Shown here: one piece after another, positions 28,020 through 37,152 of the stretch
How the letters are laid out: each line of letters begins with the position of its first letter
How positions within the stretch are numbered: position 1 is the stretch's first letter
Assembly: GCA_965237505.1 (NCBI GenBank)
Contig: CBDEFR010000009.1
Location: 1,928,164-1,992,163, forward strand
Reading direction: 5' to 3'
DNA: 64,000 nucleotides
DNA from: NVTR01 sp965237505
GTDB taxonomy: Bacteria; Pseudomonadota; Alphaproteobacteria; Rhodobacterales; Rhodobacteraceae
Program-made: the position numbers and the translations under genes
Notes under the pieces: model-generated
What the model saw: the letters and a program-made list of their open reading frames with translations, nothing else
Databases searched by the model: none
What the model was told of the DNA's origin: nothing

Positions 28020-28235
28020 ATGAATATGAACCGGATTATCAACATGTTCCTGCGGGTGTTCATGCGCAAAATGATGAGCCGCGGAATTGACGCCGGGATA
28101 AACATGGCGTCGCGGCGCAGTGGCTCCAAGGAAGAGATGACACCCGAGGAAAGAAAACGCGCACGCAGGGCCCGAAAATCGGCGCGCAAGGCCCGGCAAG
28201 CGGCGAAACTGACGCGGCGCATGGGGCGGTTCTGA
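28020..28235 (+). CDS. small basic hypothetical protein
   Basis: 71 residues from ATG 28020 behind AAGGAGGG, a strong site 22 bp after scpB. The N-terminus is amphipathic and methionine-rich (NRIINMFLRVFMRKMMSRG), followed by a strongly Arg/Lys/Ala-rich tail (ERKRARRARKSARKARQAAK). Similar small proteins occur next to scpB in related genomes from memory, but no function is known. Nucleic-acid or membrane-surface binding would fit the charge; that is inference. It is probably the last gene of the argS operon. Confidence 0.6.
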   Translation: MNMNRIINMFLRVFMRKMMSRGIDAGINMASRRSGSKEEMTPEERKRARRARKSARKARQAAKLTRRMGRF

Positions 28236-28530
28236 CTGCAAGATATTGCCACGCCGGATGGCGTGAACTCATTTATCCCGCGTCGGTCGGGCCCATTTGG
28301 CAAACAAGAAATTAACGCATTTCGGGAAATTAAGGGGTTACCGGGTTAGTCCGATGCGTCCATTACCTGAGCACGCAAGGCCAGCGCCCGCCCGGGCGGG
28401 GCGGGAAGCCAAAACTGATGCAACGATCTGTCGAGCAGCCATATCGACAACTAGACGGTCGAAATGATCGCCGATGCGATCGCACTAAGTGCGCCTGATT
28501 CAGGGATCGCCGTTATTCGCGATAGGCGCT
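28236..28530. other. non-coding gap after the scpAB operon
   Basis: Nothing convincing is coded here. A hairpin CACGCC-GGAT-GGCGTG (28250-28265) just past the previous gene may end the operon transcript. A GC-rich block near 28385-28408 (GCCCGCCCGGGCGGGGCGGG) is self-complementary. The right border is an IS630 scrap, so the original neighbour has been lost; twin-arginine translocase genes often follow scpB in relatives and are absent. Confidence 0.5.
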
Positions 28531-28676
28531 GTGCCGGGATGGGAAAGCGGCGCGACGGATGTTGGCGATTGCCCTGGTTCTGGATGGGGTTGACCGCAAG
28601 ACGGCGGCAGAAAACTGCGGCATGGATCGGCAGACGTTGCGGGATTGGGCCCACCGTTACAATGCGGAGGGCGTGT
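28531..28676 (+). mobile_element. internal IS630 transposase fragment
   Basis: 146 bp matching 37281-37426 within the IS630-type transposase (RDGKAARRMLAIALVLDG to RYNAEGV). Neither end of the element is present. Its right border coincides with the break in the cytochrome c' gene, so the fragment marks an old insertion followed by deletion. Confidence 0.8.
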
Positions 28677-29117
28677 GGCAAGCCCCGCAGGCACCGCCGA
28701 CCGCCCCCATTGCCCCTGGAGCTCGGCGAGCCCGATGGCGGCGGCGCTTTCCATAGCGGACGCGGCATCGGCCAACCCGGCGAACTTGGCATCAAGATCG
28801 TCGAGGTTATCCCAGATCACTGGCAACGCCGCGGTCCCCTCAGTCGCTTCGGAATCCGACCCGGCGGGCCAATAGCCGGCTTTGCTCAACCGTGACAGTG
28901 CCACCAGATTGGCGGCGGCGCCCACAGCAACCTCGGCGTCATAGTCCATATCTCCCTTTGCCATGGCGCTAAGAATACCGATATTGTGCAAGTTAAGGCG
29001 CATGTGCGATTGGCGCGTTGTGACGGCACGGTCAAACTGGCCGGCATGGCTGCCAGCAAGCACGGCGGTGACCGCAATCGCCAGTCCGGCAGCGGCCAAA
29101 GCGAATTTCCTGATCAT
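28677..29117 (-). pseudogene. cycP: cytochrome c' gene, cut at the haem motif
   Basis: It starts at ATG 29117 with a signal peptide (MIRKFALAAAGLAIAVTAVLAG). The helical-bundle sequence follows: RQSHMRLNLHNIGILSAMAKG, then LPVIWDNLDDLDAKFAGLA, as in cytochrome c'. One base is missing near 28710. In the other frame the end reads GAVGGACGACH, so the C-x-x-C-H haem site is reached exactly at the junction with the IS630 scrap at 28676/28677. The remaining C-terminal residues are gone. Cytochrome c' proteins bind NO in the periplasm; this copy is dead. Confidence 0.75.
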
Positions 29118-29216
29118 TGGTCGATCTCCCTGCTTTCAAAATAATTTGCGTGCTGAAAGAATAGATGTGAGAAAAATCATGGGTAGTCTGAAAATTTGCA
29201 GTATGTTGGTTAATAA

Positions 29217-30082
29217 ATGCACAGCAAAGAAAATTGGGACGATCTGCGCTATATTTTGGCGGTGGCCGAGCACGGTTCGGTCAGTGCCACGGCGCGGCAC
29301 CTGGGTGTGAATCACGCAACCGTGCTGCGTCACGTTGCGGCATTCGAGGCGCGGCACCAGATCGAACTGTTTGAAAAGTCCGCGCGCGGTTACGGCTGCA
29401 TGCGGATCGTCAAAGGATCATGAATGCGGTGCGTGAAGTTGACGGCGCGGTCACCGCGGTGGAACGCGCTATTCGTGGTGTTCAGGCGCCGCCGAGCGGC
29501 ATCGTTCGGGTGACGTCGACCGATACGTTTTGTATCGCCGTGCTGCCCGGCGTGATTTCGGGGTTTCATAGCCAAGAGGGCGCGATCCAGATTGAGTTGA
29601 TTGCCACCAGCGAGTATCTCGATCTGTCTCGCCTCGGTGCCGACATCGCCGTGCGTCCGACCCCAGAATTGGACCCCGAACTGGAAGGCAAAGTTGTCGC
29701 CGAGCTGGGCTTTGACGTCTTCGCCGCTGCAGGCGTGCCAAAAGATCGCTGGCTGGCGCCAACCGGCACGCTGACCCGGTCGGTTGTTTCGGGCTGGATG
29801 ACTGACAATGTCAGCGCATCGATGATCGCCGGGTCGGCCGATAGTTTCCTGTCGCTGCGCGAACTTGCGGCGGCGGGAATCGGGCAGGTTATCTTACCAA
29901 CGATTCTGGGCAAGTCTGATCCACGGCTTAGCCGACGCCGCGGCCTGCTGCCGGATTTCACGGTCAATATCTGGGTTGTTTGCCATCCGGATCTCGCGGG
30001 CGTGCCGCGCATTCGCGAGGTACGAAGAATGCTGGCAGCGGCACTATCTGCTGACGCAGACCGGTTGGCAGGGCGCCTCTGA
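29217..30082 (+). pseudogene. LysR-type regulator, frameshifted
   Basis: It opens at ATG 29217 with a normal N-terminal winged helix (WDDLRYILAVAEHGSVSATARHLGVNHATVLRHVAAFE). At about 29393 one base is missing (TACGGCTG where TACCGGCTG would give the usual GYRL). The rest continues in the next frame from LHADRQRIMNAVREV through the effector domain (PSGIVRVTSTDTF, ADIAVRPTP) to 30082. It is divergent from the cytochrome c' gene by 99 bp and may once have controlled it; both are now broken. Confidence 0.8.
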
Positions 30083-30240
30083 TGGCATTTGTATAAGCGA
30101 CATATTGCAGGATACCGGAATTGATGTGGCGGCGTTGAGTCCGCCAAGCGCTAGGCGCGCGGACAAAGTTTCGTGGCTTGACGGTTATGACGGATTGATG
30201 CGGCTTTTCGCCCCATCGGCAATCGGTTAAGCCGGTAAGC

Positions 30241-30858
30241 ATGGAGCTTGTCGTTGAAAACCTGTCGTGCGCGCGCGGCGGTGTGCCTGTGCTTGAGGGG
30301 GTGAATTTCACCCTGAGCGGCGCATCGGTGCTGGTGCTGCGGGGGCCGAACGGGTCGGGCAAGACCACGCTATTGCGCACCATCGCCGGGTTGCAGCCGG
30401 CATCGGCGGGTTCCGTTCACCTGGCCCCGGATGCGATTGCTTACGGAGCGCATGCGGACGGATTGAAGGCGACGCTGAGCGTGGCGGACAATCTGGCGTT
30501 CTGGGCCGGGATTTATGGCACCGGGTCCATAAACACAGCGCTTGCAGCGTTTGATTTGACGGCGTTGGCAGGCCGCGCGGCGCAAAACCTGTCGGCCGGG
30601 CAGAAACGGCGGCTGGCGCTGGGGCGTTTGCTGGTCACCGGGCGCCCCATTTGGGTGCTGGACGAGCCGACGGTGTCGCTTGATCAGGCAAGTGTTGTGA
30701 AGTTCGGCGCGGCGATCAAGGCGCATCTGGCGGGCGGAGGGTCGGCCCTGATCGCCAGCCATATCGATCTGGGTCTGGATGCGGCAACACTGGACATCTC
30801 GCAGTTTCGCGCCACCGCGCTGATCAGTGCGGACGGCTTTGACGAGGCGTTTTCATGA
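30241..30858 (+). CDS. ccmA: haem exporter ATP-binding protein
   Basis: 205 residues. Walker A LRGPNGSGKTTLLRTIAGL, signature NLSAGQKRRLALGR, Walker B IWVLDEPTVSLD. CcmA powers the CcmABCD complex that releases holo-CcmE during cytochrome c maturation. ATG 30241 gives the normal N-terminus (MELVVENLSCARGGVPVLEG). It overlaps ccmB by four bases (ATGA). Confidence 0.94.
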   Translation: MELVVENLSCARGGVPVLEGVNFTLSGASVLVLRGPNGSGKTTLLRTIAGLQPASAGSVHLAPDAIAYGAHADGLKATLSVADNLAFWAGIYGTGSINTALAAFDLTALAGRAAQNLSAGQKRRLALGRLLVTGRPIWVLDEPTVSLDQASVVKFGAAIKAHLAGGGSALIASHIDLGLDAATLDISQFRATALISADGFDEAFS

Positions 30859-31511
30859 GCCGTCTGTTGTGGCGCGATCTGAAGCTTGCGATGCGCGTCG
30901 GCGGTGGATTTGGGCTGGGGCTGGCGTTTTTTCTGATTGTCACGCTGCTGGTGCCGTTTGGCGTCGGGCCGGAGGCCGCGCTGTTGAGCCGGATCGCGCC
31001 GGGCATCCTGTGGCTGTGGGCGCTGCTGGCCTGCCTGCTGTCGCTGGACCGGATATTTCAGCTGGATTACGAGGACGGCAGCCTTGATCTGCTGGCCACA
31101 GCACCAATTCCAATGGAAAGCGTGGCGGCGGTAAAGGCGCTGGCGCACTGGATCACCACCGGCCTGCCGCTGACCCTGGCAGCGCCGGTGTTCGGGGTGT
31201 TTCTGAACCTGCCGGCGGACGGATTTGTCTGGCTGGTGGTGTCGCTGGCGCTCGGCACCCCGGCGCTGTCGATGATCGGGGCGTTTGGGGCGGCGCTGAC
31301 CGTAGGGCTGAAACGTGGCGGGCTGTTGCTGTCGCTGCTGGTGCTGCCGCTGTATGTGCCGACGCTGATTTTCGGCACCGAGGCGGCGCGGCGCGGCGCC
31401 GAGGGGCTGGCCACCGGCACGCCGCTGTTGATGCTTGCCGGGATCACGGCGGGGGCGATTGCGCTGTTGCCGTTTGCGGCAGCGGCGGCGATCCGGGTCA
31501 ACCTGCGCTAG
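30855..31511 (+). CDS. ccmB: haem exporter membrane subunit
   Basis: 218 residues with about six membrane helices. The N-terminal LLWRDLKLAMRVGGGFGLGLAF is followed by the CcmB hallmark LDRIFQLDYEDGSLDLLATAP and the closing ILFGTEAA-type loop. It is the permease partner of CcmA and starts inside the ccmA stop. A 287-bp gap then separates it from ccmC, unusual for this otherwise compact operon. Confidence 0.93.
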   Translation: MSRLLWRDLKLAMRVGGGFGLGLAFFLIVTLLVPFGVGPEAALLSRIAPGILWLWALLACLLSLDRIFQLDYEDGSLDLLATAPIPMESVAAVKALAHWITTGLPLTLAAPVFGVFLNLPADGFVWLVVSLALGTPALSMIGAFGAALTVGLKRGGLLLSLLVLPLYVPTLIFGTEAARRGAEGLATGTPLLMLAGITAGAIALLPFAAAAAIRVNLR

Positions 31512-31547
31512 ACGGGATTGCGCCGCGGGTGCGCTGCGTCGCGGTGC

Positions 31548-31578
31548 CTCCGGCGGGGATATTTTGGCTGCAAAGAAG
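31548..31578 (+). repeat. dispersed intergenic motif, copy b
   Basis: GGCGGGGATATTTTGGCTGC followed by AAAGAAG, about 40 bp after the ccmB stop in the ccmB–ccmC gap. Close to the copy at 11614-11642 (read on the minus strand). Confidence 0.5.
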
Positions 31579-31798
31579 GGGTTCGGGGGAGTGTTTCAGC
31601 GACAAACGGGCGGAGTGCGGGTAAGAAACAGGTTTGGATCTTGGTTCATTTACCTGCAACAACTTCCGCTGGCGGGTGGGCGGCGGCCTTGTCTGCATAT
31701 CTGCATGATGGGAAGGTCAGGCCATCAGTCCCGGTGCTTTGAGGATGCGGCACTAGGGGGCCTTGTGAGCCAATCGGCAAGCGCGTAAATAAATGCCC

Positions 31799-32527
31799 AT
31801 GTCAATCTGGGAATACGCAAATCCACGCAGGTTCATGGGTTGGAGCCAACGTCTGGCGCCGGTCTTTGGGGTGCTGGCGGCGATTTGTCTGAGCGTCGGC
31901 ATCGTCTGGGGCTATTTTTTTACCCCGGATGACTCCCGCATGGGGGCGACGGTCAAGATCATCTATATCCACGTGCCGAGCGCGATGATGGCGATCAATG
32001 TCTGGGTGATGATGCTGGTCGCCTCGCTGATCTGGCTGATCCGGCGGCACCACGTGAGCGCCCTTGCCGCCAAGGCAGCAGCCCCAATTGGCGTGACGAT
32101 GACACTGATCGCGCTGATCACCGGGGCGATCTGGGGCCAGCCGATGTGGGGCACCTGGTGGGTCTGGGATCCGCGGCTGACCTCGTTTCTGATCCTGTTT
32201 CTGTTTTATCTCGGCTACCTGGCGCTGTGGCAGGCGATCGAAAATCCGGACACTGCGGCTGATCTGACCAGTGTTTTGTGCCTGGTGGGGTCGGTGTTTG
32301 CGCTGCTCAGCCGCTATGCGGTGATTTTCTGGAGCCAGGGCTTGCATCAGGGGGCATCACTGTCGCTGGACGCCGAAGAAAACGTATCCGACGTGTTCTG
32401 GCAACCGCTGGTGATCACCTTGGCCGGGTTTGGTTTGCTGTTCATCGCGCTGGTGCTGATCCGCACGCGAACCGAGATCCGCGCGCGCCGCGTGCATGCG
32501 CTGGTGGCGCGCGAGCGGACCGCCTGA
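31799..32527 (+). CDS. ccmC: haem-handling membrane protein of cytochrome c maturation
   Basis: 242 residues from ATG 31799 (MSIWEYANPRRFM); ATG 31793, two codons earlier, is possible. Six membrane helices. The tryptophan-rich WWD loop GQPMWGTWWVWDPRLTSF and the flanking histidines (IYIHVPSAMM and SQGLHQGASL) bind haem and load it on CcmE. It overlaps ccmD by one base (TGATG). No strong ribosome site is seen, in contrast to its neighbours. Confidence 0.94.
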   Translation: MSIWEYANPRRFMGWSQRLAPVFGVLAAICLSVGIVWGYFFTPDDSRMGATVKIIYIHVPSAMMAINVWVMMLVASLIWLIRRHHVSALAAKAAAPIGVTMTLIALITGAIWGQPMWGTWWVWDPRLTSFLILFLFYLGYLALWQAIENPDTAADLTSVLCLVGSVFALLSRYAVIFWSQGLHQGASLSLDAEENVSDVFWQPLVITLAGFGLLFIALVLIRTRTEIRARRVHALVARERTA

Positions 32528-32679
32528 TGCCTGATCTGGGGAAATACGCAACCGAAGTTCTGTCGGCGTATGGCGCGACAATTGTTCTGCTGGCAAGCCT
32601 GATCTGGCTGACCTGGCGGCAATCGCGCGCGGTGCGGCGTGCGTTGGATGCAGCCGAGGCACGCCAGTCCGATGGCTGA
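32527..32679 (+). CDS. ccmD: CcmD, small haem exporter subunit
   Basis: 50 residues with one membrane helix (about 14-30, AYGATIVLLASLIWLTW), then the basic RQSRAVRRALDAAE tail typical of CcmD. It starts on the last base of the ccmC stop and overlaps the start of ccmG by 8 bp. It stabilises the CcmABC–CcmE complex. Confidence 0.9.
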   Translation: MPDLGKYATEVLSAYGATIVLLASLIWLTWRQSRAVRRALDAAEARQSDG

Positions 32680-33205
32680 ATTCAAACCGCTGATGATCGC
32701 GCCGCCGCTGCTGTTTGCCGGCCTTGCAGTGATGTTCCTTTGGGGCATGAACCGCGGTGATCCGGATGCCTTGCCATCGGCGCTTGCGGGCAAACCGATC
32801 CCGGTACTGGAGCTGAGCCAGCTTGGCGACATTCCGTCTTTTGATGAGGATACCCTGCGCCAGCCGGGGGTGAAGCTGGTGAATTACTGGGCCAGCTGGT
32901 GTGGGCCGTGCCGGGTTGAGCATCCGACCCTTGAAGCACTCGCCGCAGAGGGCGTGCCGATCTATGGCATCAATTACAAGGATGATCCCAGAAAAGCGCT
33001 GAAATTTCTGGCTGAACTGGGCAATCCCTATGTCGCCGTGGGCGCAGACGAGACCGGGCGCACGGCGCTGGAGTGGGGCGTTTACGGAGTGCCTGAGACT
33101 TATGTGGTGGACGGTAATGGCGTGATTGTTCTGCGGCTCGCGGGGCCGCTGACGCAAAGAGTTCTGAAAAACACCGTTCGCCCGGCGATAGAACGGGCAA
33201 ATTAG
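32672..33205 (+). CDS. ccmG: thiol:disulfide interchange protein CcmG/DsbE
   Basis: 177 residues. One N-terminal membrane anchor (about residues 8-25) and a periplasmic thioredoxin domain with active-site C77-G-P-C80 (NYWASWCGPCRVEHP). The cis-proline region GVYGVPETYVVDGNG is typical of CcmG. It reduces apocytochrome c or CcmH before haem ligation. Last gene of this ccm block; ccmE, ccmF and ccmH are not in the window. Confidence 0.94.
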   Translation: MAEFKPLMIAPPLLFAGLAVMFLWGMNRGDPDALPSALAGKPIPVLELSQLGDIPSFDEDTLRQPGVKLVNYWASWCGPCRVEHPTLEALAAEGVPIYGINYKDDPRKALKFLAELGNPYVAVGADETGRTALEWGVYGVPETYVVDGNGVIVLRLAGPLTQRVLKNTVRPAIERAN

Positions 33206-33366
33206 CCAAAATAGCTGGCCGCGACCGCCAAAAGCAAAAGCACCGCTGTTTCCAGATAAGGCGCTGGAACGCGTCTGGCAAATTTGGCGACGAGTCTGGG
33301 ATTTTGCTGCATTTGCCGAGATTGCGCGGGTTTCGTTAACAAAGCCAGAATTTTGGAAACCGGCAT
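33202..33366 (-). CDS. possible small membrane protein
   Basis: A 54-codon frame from ATG 33366, ending in a hydrophobic segment (LETAVLLLLAVAASYFG) and convergent with ccmG with a 4-bp overlap. The N-terminal half is basic. No ribosome binding site is obvious and no family is recognised, so it may be spurious. Confidence 0.3.
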   Translation of the reverse strand: MPVSKILALLTKPAQSRQMQQNPRLVAKFARRVPAPYLETAVLLLLAVAASYFG

Positions 33367-33627
33367 TAGAAACAATGCGTTTCGCAATCATGAATTCGCC
33401 TGTGGCGTTCTTAATGAGGATTAGGCAGCCAGATTGCCAACATGATAGCGCCGAGCGGGTCTTGTGAGCTTGTGTGGATGGCGCCGCAGATTGGCACTTG
33501 ATGGGCAACAGTCGCGGCAAATATTTTTACCTGGTGCATCATATCGCCTGAATCTGGCCACATTGGAATGGCATCTGGACCGGCAACCTGGGTCGTGCGG
33601 CATTTGAACTCGAATTGTCTGGATGTC

Positions 33628-34140
33628 ATGATATTTCGCCCCGCCAGTCTGCCGGATGCGCTGAAGGCCGCGATGATCCTTTCGTCGGTGGCCATATTGG
33701 GCATGACATTGATGACAGCCGCACCGGCATTCGCAAACCACCGTGGCAAAGGTGCTCCGCCGCACGGTCAGTCGGATCAGTCCGAAAACCCTGGCCAGGG
33801 TTCGGAAAAATCGAACGGCAATGGCGGCGGATCTGGAACCGACAACGATACGTCGGAATTAAAGCCGCATAAGCCGAGTCTGGTTGACGAGCGAGTGGCC
33901 GACGACAGCCCGACCGCCAGCACCAGCGACGAGCCGCTTGTGTTTTTCACATCCGTCAGGAGCGACAGCAACCTCAGGGCGAAAATGAGAAGCGCGCAAA
34001 AAGAACTGGCGCGCCTGTTTGCGCTAAGCGAGGAAGAGATAACGATTGAGTTTCCTGATGGTGGCTATGACGACGCACTCATGCAGGCCGCTGCACGTGC
34101 CCGCAAGGCGGAGCGAGCTTATCGTAGAAAGCACGGGTGA
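33628..34140 (+). CDS. hypothetical secreted protein
   Basis: About 170 residues from ATG 33628. A hydrophobic stretch (AAMILSSVAILGMTLMTAAP) ends in AFA, a signal-peptidase site. It is followed by a low-complexity Ser/Gly/Asn/Asp-rich linker and a charged C-terminal part with LARLFALSEEEITIEFPDGG and a basic Arg/Lys end. An upstream ATG (33568) in the same frame is less likely. No domain is recognised; genome context gives no clue. Confidence 0.5.
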   Translation: MIFRPASLPDALKAAMILSSVAILGMTLMTAAPAFANHRGKGAPPHGQSDQSENPGQGSEKSNGNGGGSGTDNDTSELKPHKPSLVDERVADDSPTASTSDEPLVFFTSVRSDSNLRAKMRSAQKELARLFALSEEEITIEFPDGGYDDALMQAAARARKAERAYRRKHG

Positions 34141-34374
34141 CCGGTCTGGCAACGTGCTGTTGATGGCAAATGGTGGATCAGACAACGCGCTTTCGCCGTG
34201 AATTCTCAGAACTTTATTCATTCGGTCCGGCGCTGAGAAACTGAGCGCCGCATCCCTGCGCGACCGGTGAACTCGGTTCAATTGTCGCGACGAAACTCTG
34301 CCGGTTGCCGAACTTGCCAACCAAATGCGACGCCAGCCGATCAGACCTGTATGTGAACACCAACTTGAGCCGCT

Positions 34375-34617
34375 CTAGCTGCCACCAGTTCGGTTTGCCA
34401 AAACCGCGATCACGTCATCAAATCCTTCGATTGACAGGATCTCGGCTGCCGGCAAGGGTTGGCCAATAGACTTTTCCAACGCCAGGATAATCCGCATATG
34501 GGCCAGACTGTCCCACTGTGCACATAATCCCAATCGAGTGTCTGGGCCGACGGCGGTTACCTCAATACCCAGAGCGTTTGCCAGGATTTTGACGGCTGCA
34601 GATTTTCCGCCCGTCAT
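34375..34617 (-). CDS. acyl carrier protein-like protein
   Basis: 80 residues from ATG 34617, which overlaps the stop of the acetyltransferase gene (ATGA). The phosphopantetheine site is S37 in QWDSLAHMRIILALE, and the four-helix pattern continues in IGQPLPAAEILSIEGFDDVIAVL. It is a stand-alone, non-FabACP carrier (WDSL instead of the usual DSLD). It forms a trio with a GNAT and an acyl-AMP ligase, so it most likely carries an activated acyl or aminoacyl group for a specialised modification. Confidence 0.75.
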   Translation of the reverse strand: MTGGKSAAVKILANALGIEVTAVGPDTRLGLCAQWDSLAHMRIILALEKSIGQPLPAAEILSIEGFDDVIAVLANRTGGS

Positions 34618-35192
34618 TGGGTAATTTTCCGTTGGCTGGCGTGCCATTCGTCGCGCAGCAGGCCAAATTCCAGCTGGTCCAGCCGTGACTCGTCAGCCAC
34701 GGATTTGAACTGTTCGCGCAGCACCCCTTCGCAGGTAAATCCTTGCGCCTTGTAGTTGAATATCGACGCCAGATTTCGGGCGTGCGGACGGCCGACGATT
34801 TTGTGCATGCCATGCTGGTCAAACAGAAAATCTATCAGCGCCGCGCAGCTTTCAAGTACAACGCCCTTGCCCCAGTAATTTTTCTCGCCGATTACCACCA
34901 TCGTCTCGGCAACCAGGTTGTCCAAATCCGCCTTTACAGTGTACAATCCAATTGGCGTTTCGGCGAAAGTGGCGCCGATCAACAGGTAAAAAATCCGCCG
35001 ATTATCGGCTTTCGCGACAATCTGTTTGGCTTCCTGCATCTTGGTGTTCTTGCGATGTGTATTTTGGCCCTCGCGGGTTTGCGGGTCACTCTGCCAGCGT
35101 AGAAACCTTGGTGTCACGTCGGCAGGTATCATCGAGCGAATGACAAAGCGCTTGGTGGTCAGGCGGACCGGGGTGCCCGGCGTCCAGCTCAT
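34614..35192 (-). CDS. GNAT family N-acetyltransferase
   Basis: 192 residues. LTTKRFVIRSMIPADVTPRF at the N-terminus, the acceptor strand TPIGLYTVKADLDN, then VVIGEKNYWGKGVVLESCAALIDFLF, which holds the acetyl-CoA-binding turn, and KIVGRPHARNLASIFNYKAQGF are typical of RimJ/RimL-like GNATs. It starts inside the ligase stop and overlaps the carrier protein. The acyl acceptor is unknown. Confidence 0.8.
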   Translation of the reverse strand: MSWTPGTPVRLTTKRFVIRSMIPADVTPRFLRWQSDPQTREGQNTHRKNTKMQEAKQIVAKADNRRIFYLLIGATFAETPIGLYTVKADLDNLVAETMVVIGEKNYWGKGVVLESCAALIDFLFDQHGMHKIVGRPHARNLASIFNYKAQGFTCEGVLREQFKSVADESRLDQLEFGLLRDEWHASQRKITQ

Positions 35193-36639
35193 GGCGTTAC
35201 CTTTAACGCAAGGCAGGCGCGCGCAACCAGCGCCCGGTTCAGCTTGCCGCGGTCGATTTTGGGGAGCGCCTCGAGGATGTAAATGTCGCGCGGCACTGCC
35301 TCGGCGCGCAATCGTTCGCGAGCCCAGTTTTGCAGATCAGCGGCGGTTGCGGTGGCCTGATCGCGCAGCGACAGCGCAAGCGTCACGACCTGGCCGCTGA
35401 TGTCATCGTCACGCCCGAACGCGCAGGCCTCGGTCACGTCCGGGTGGCGTTCGAACAGCAGGTCCAGCTCTTCCGGAAAAATGTTGATGCCGCTCATAAT
35501 GATAATATTTGCGCGCCGCCCGGTCATCCGCAGGGTGCCGTAGGCGTCCAACGTGCCGCTGTCGCCGGTGTGATACCAGCCGTTTCTGACGGCTTTGTCA
35601 GTGAGGTCGGGGCGCTGGTAATAGCCGGTCATCAGCGACGGGACGCGCAACAAGATTTCGCCGCTGCCAGTGGCAGTGATCTGGTCGTCGTCGGTGCGGA
35701 TCGCCGCGGCGCCGCCCCAAAGTTGCCCGAGCAGGCCGTCGCTGATGTCGCCGCTGCGCGACGAGGCGCCGACGATCCAGTTGGCGGTTTCGGTGATGCC
35801 ATACATGTTGGCGACGTCAGCGCCGTTTGCCCAGTCGACGACGCCTTGCCAGACCTCTGCGGAGAGCGGGGCGCTGCCGATGCTGATGCGGCGCAGGCTG
35901 GTGCCGGTCGGTGGCGGTGACAGGCGCAGGGCGAGTTTCCAGAACGACGGCACCGAGCTGAGGAAGCTGATTTTGTGTGTGTCGATTGTCTGGGCGAGGC
36001 TGGCCGCGCCCGCAATTCCGGGGTTGGGCATGAGGAACAGGTTGGCCCCGCTGGCCAGCGGCGTCAGGCAATTGCCGATCAGGCCGTGGCCGAAGTGGGT
36101 GGGCAGGACGCACAGGGTGTTGGCGAGAGTTTGGGCAGTCAGGTGGGCACATTTAGGGAGATGCGCGCCAATAATGATCGGTGGCTGTGCACCACGCCTT
36201 TGGGCTCACCGGTGGTGCCGGAGGTGAACAGAATTAGGGCGTTGTCATCGAGGCTCTGCTGGATCGCGGTAGCCGGGTGGCCACCGGCGCGGTCGCGCCA
36301 GGTGCACAGGACCGGGGCATTGAGTCTGCCGCGCGGGTTGTTGTCAACCAACACCGCCGCCGGGGCGCAGAAGTCGACGATATTGGAAAGCTCGGGATCG
36401 GTGAGGCCGGGGTTTACGCAGACCGCGCAGCCGCCGATCTGCCAGACCGCAAACAGGTCGGCGAAGAAATCCGGGGTGTTGCCGTGGGCGATGACGAAGT
36501 TGCGTTTGCTGGGGGAGATGAAGCGGGCGAGGGCGCTGGCGCGGCGGGCGACCTCGGCGCGCAATTTCTCGCCCGACCAGCGGATGCCGGTGTTCAGGTC
36601 GTGGATGGTGACATCGGTGCGGGGCAGGGCGGTTATCAT
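35189..36639 (-). pseudogene. AMP-dependent acyl ligase, frameshifted
   Basis: It starts at ATG 36639 (MITALPRTDVTIHDL). The AMP-binding loop LILFTSGTTGEPKGVVHSH is in the first frame, which closes at 36139. After one missing base near 36148 the next frame continues as CAHLTAQTLANTLCVLPTHF, through WYHTGDSGTLDAYG and GRRANIIIMSGINIFPEELD, to KIDRGKLNRAL and the stop at 35189. All adenylate-forming enzyme motifs are otherwise in place. As part of the ligase/GNAT/ACP trio it would load the carrier protein. The lesion may be recent, or an assembly error. Confidence 0.8.
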
Positions 36640-37026
36640 GCGCGCACCGTAACTGGCACGGGCGGCGCCGACAACGAAGCGCTTTTCGCACAAATGTTAC
36701 ACGTGTTGCTGGTGTCAGTTTTTCGCCAGCGTCTGTGCACCGGACAGTGACTGGTGGCATTAACGGCGAGCCTATACAGAAACGGTCTGTTTCCAGTCTG
36801 GCGGCAAAACTTGCATTCAGTCGCAAAAATTTCGCTTTTATTCCGAACCTTAAGCCGTTTTTCGCCATCTGGGTGACCGCCGAAATATTTTGGTTTGACG
36901 CCCGCCACATTGTGTAAAAAGAGATATTGCTGGATACCACGCATTAGTATTGCGATATTTATAGTCGGATTTGAGCGGGGCTGCAGACCCTGCGGCGCAG
37001 CGGCGATGGTTCATGGGAGAAAATAG
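36640..37026. other. non-coding divergent region
   Basis: 387 bp between the acyl-ligase gene (leftward) and a small exported-peptide frame (rightward). It is AT-richer than its surroundings in 36830-36970 (for example GTAAAAAGAGATATTGC and GCGATATTTATAG), compatible with promoters on both strands. No gene is supported. Confidence 0.45.
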
Positions 37027-37152
37027 ATGAAATACACGAACTCAATGGTGGCGTTTTCGACCGGGCTGGCAGTTATGCTGTCGGGCGCGGCAATTGCTGG
37101 TGGTGGAAATGGAGCGCAGAAATCGTCTCATACCAACGGCCCCCAGATTTGA
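37027..37152 (+). pseudogene. exported protein remnant cut by IS630
   Basis: ATG 37027 opens a 41-codon frame whose first half is a signal peptide (AFSTGLAVMLSGAAIAGGG). After GNGAQKSSHTNG the sequence merges into the IS630 5' end and stops at 37152. It is the N-terminal stub of a small periplasmic or secreted protein whose remainder is no longer adjacent. Confidence 0.5.

Noticed and set aside
36700..37026. Possible riboswitch or small RNA in the divergent AT-rich region
   Set aside because: No conserved stem pattern or known aptamer core could be recognised by eye.
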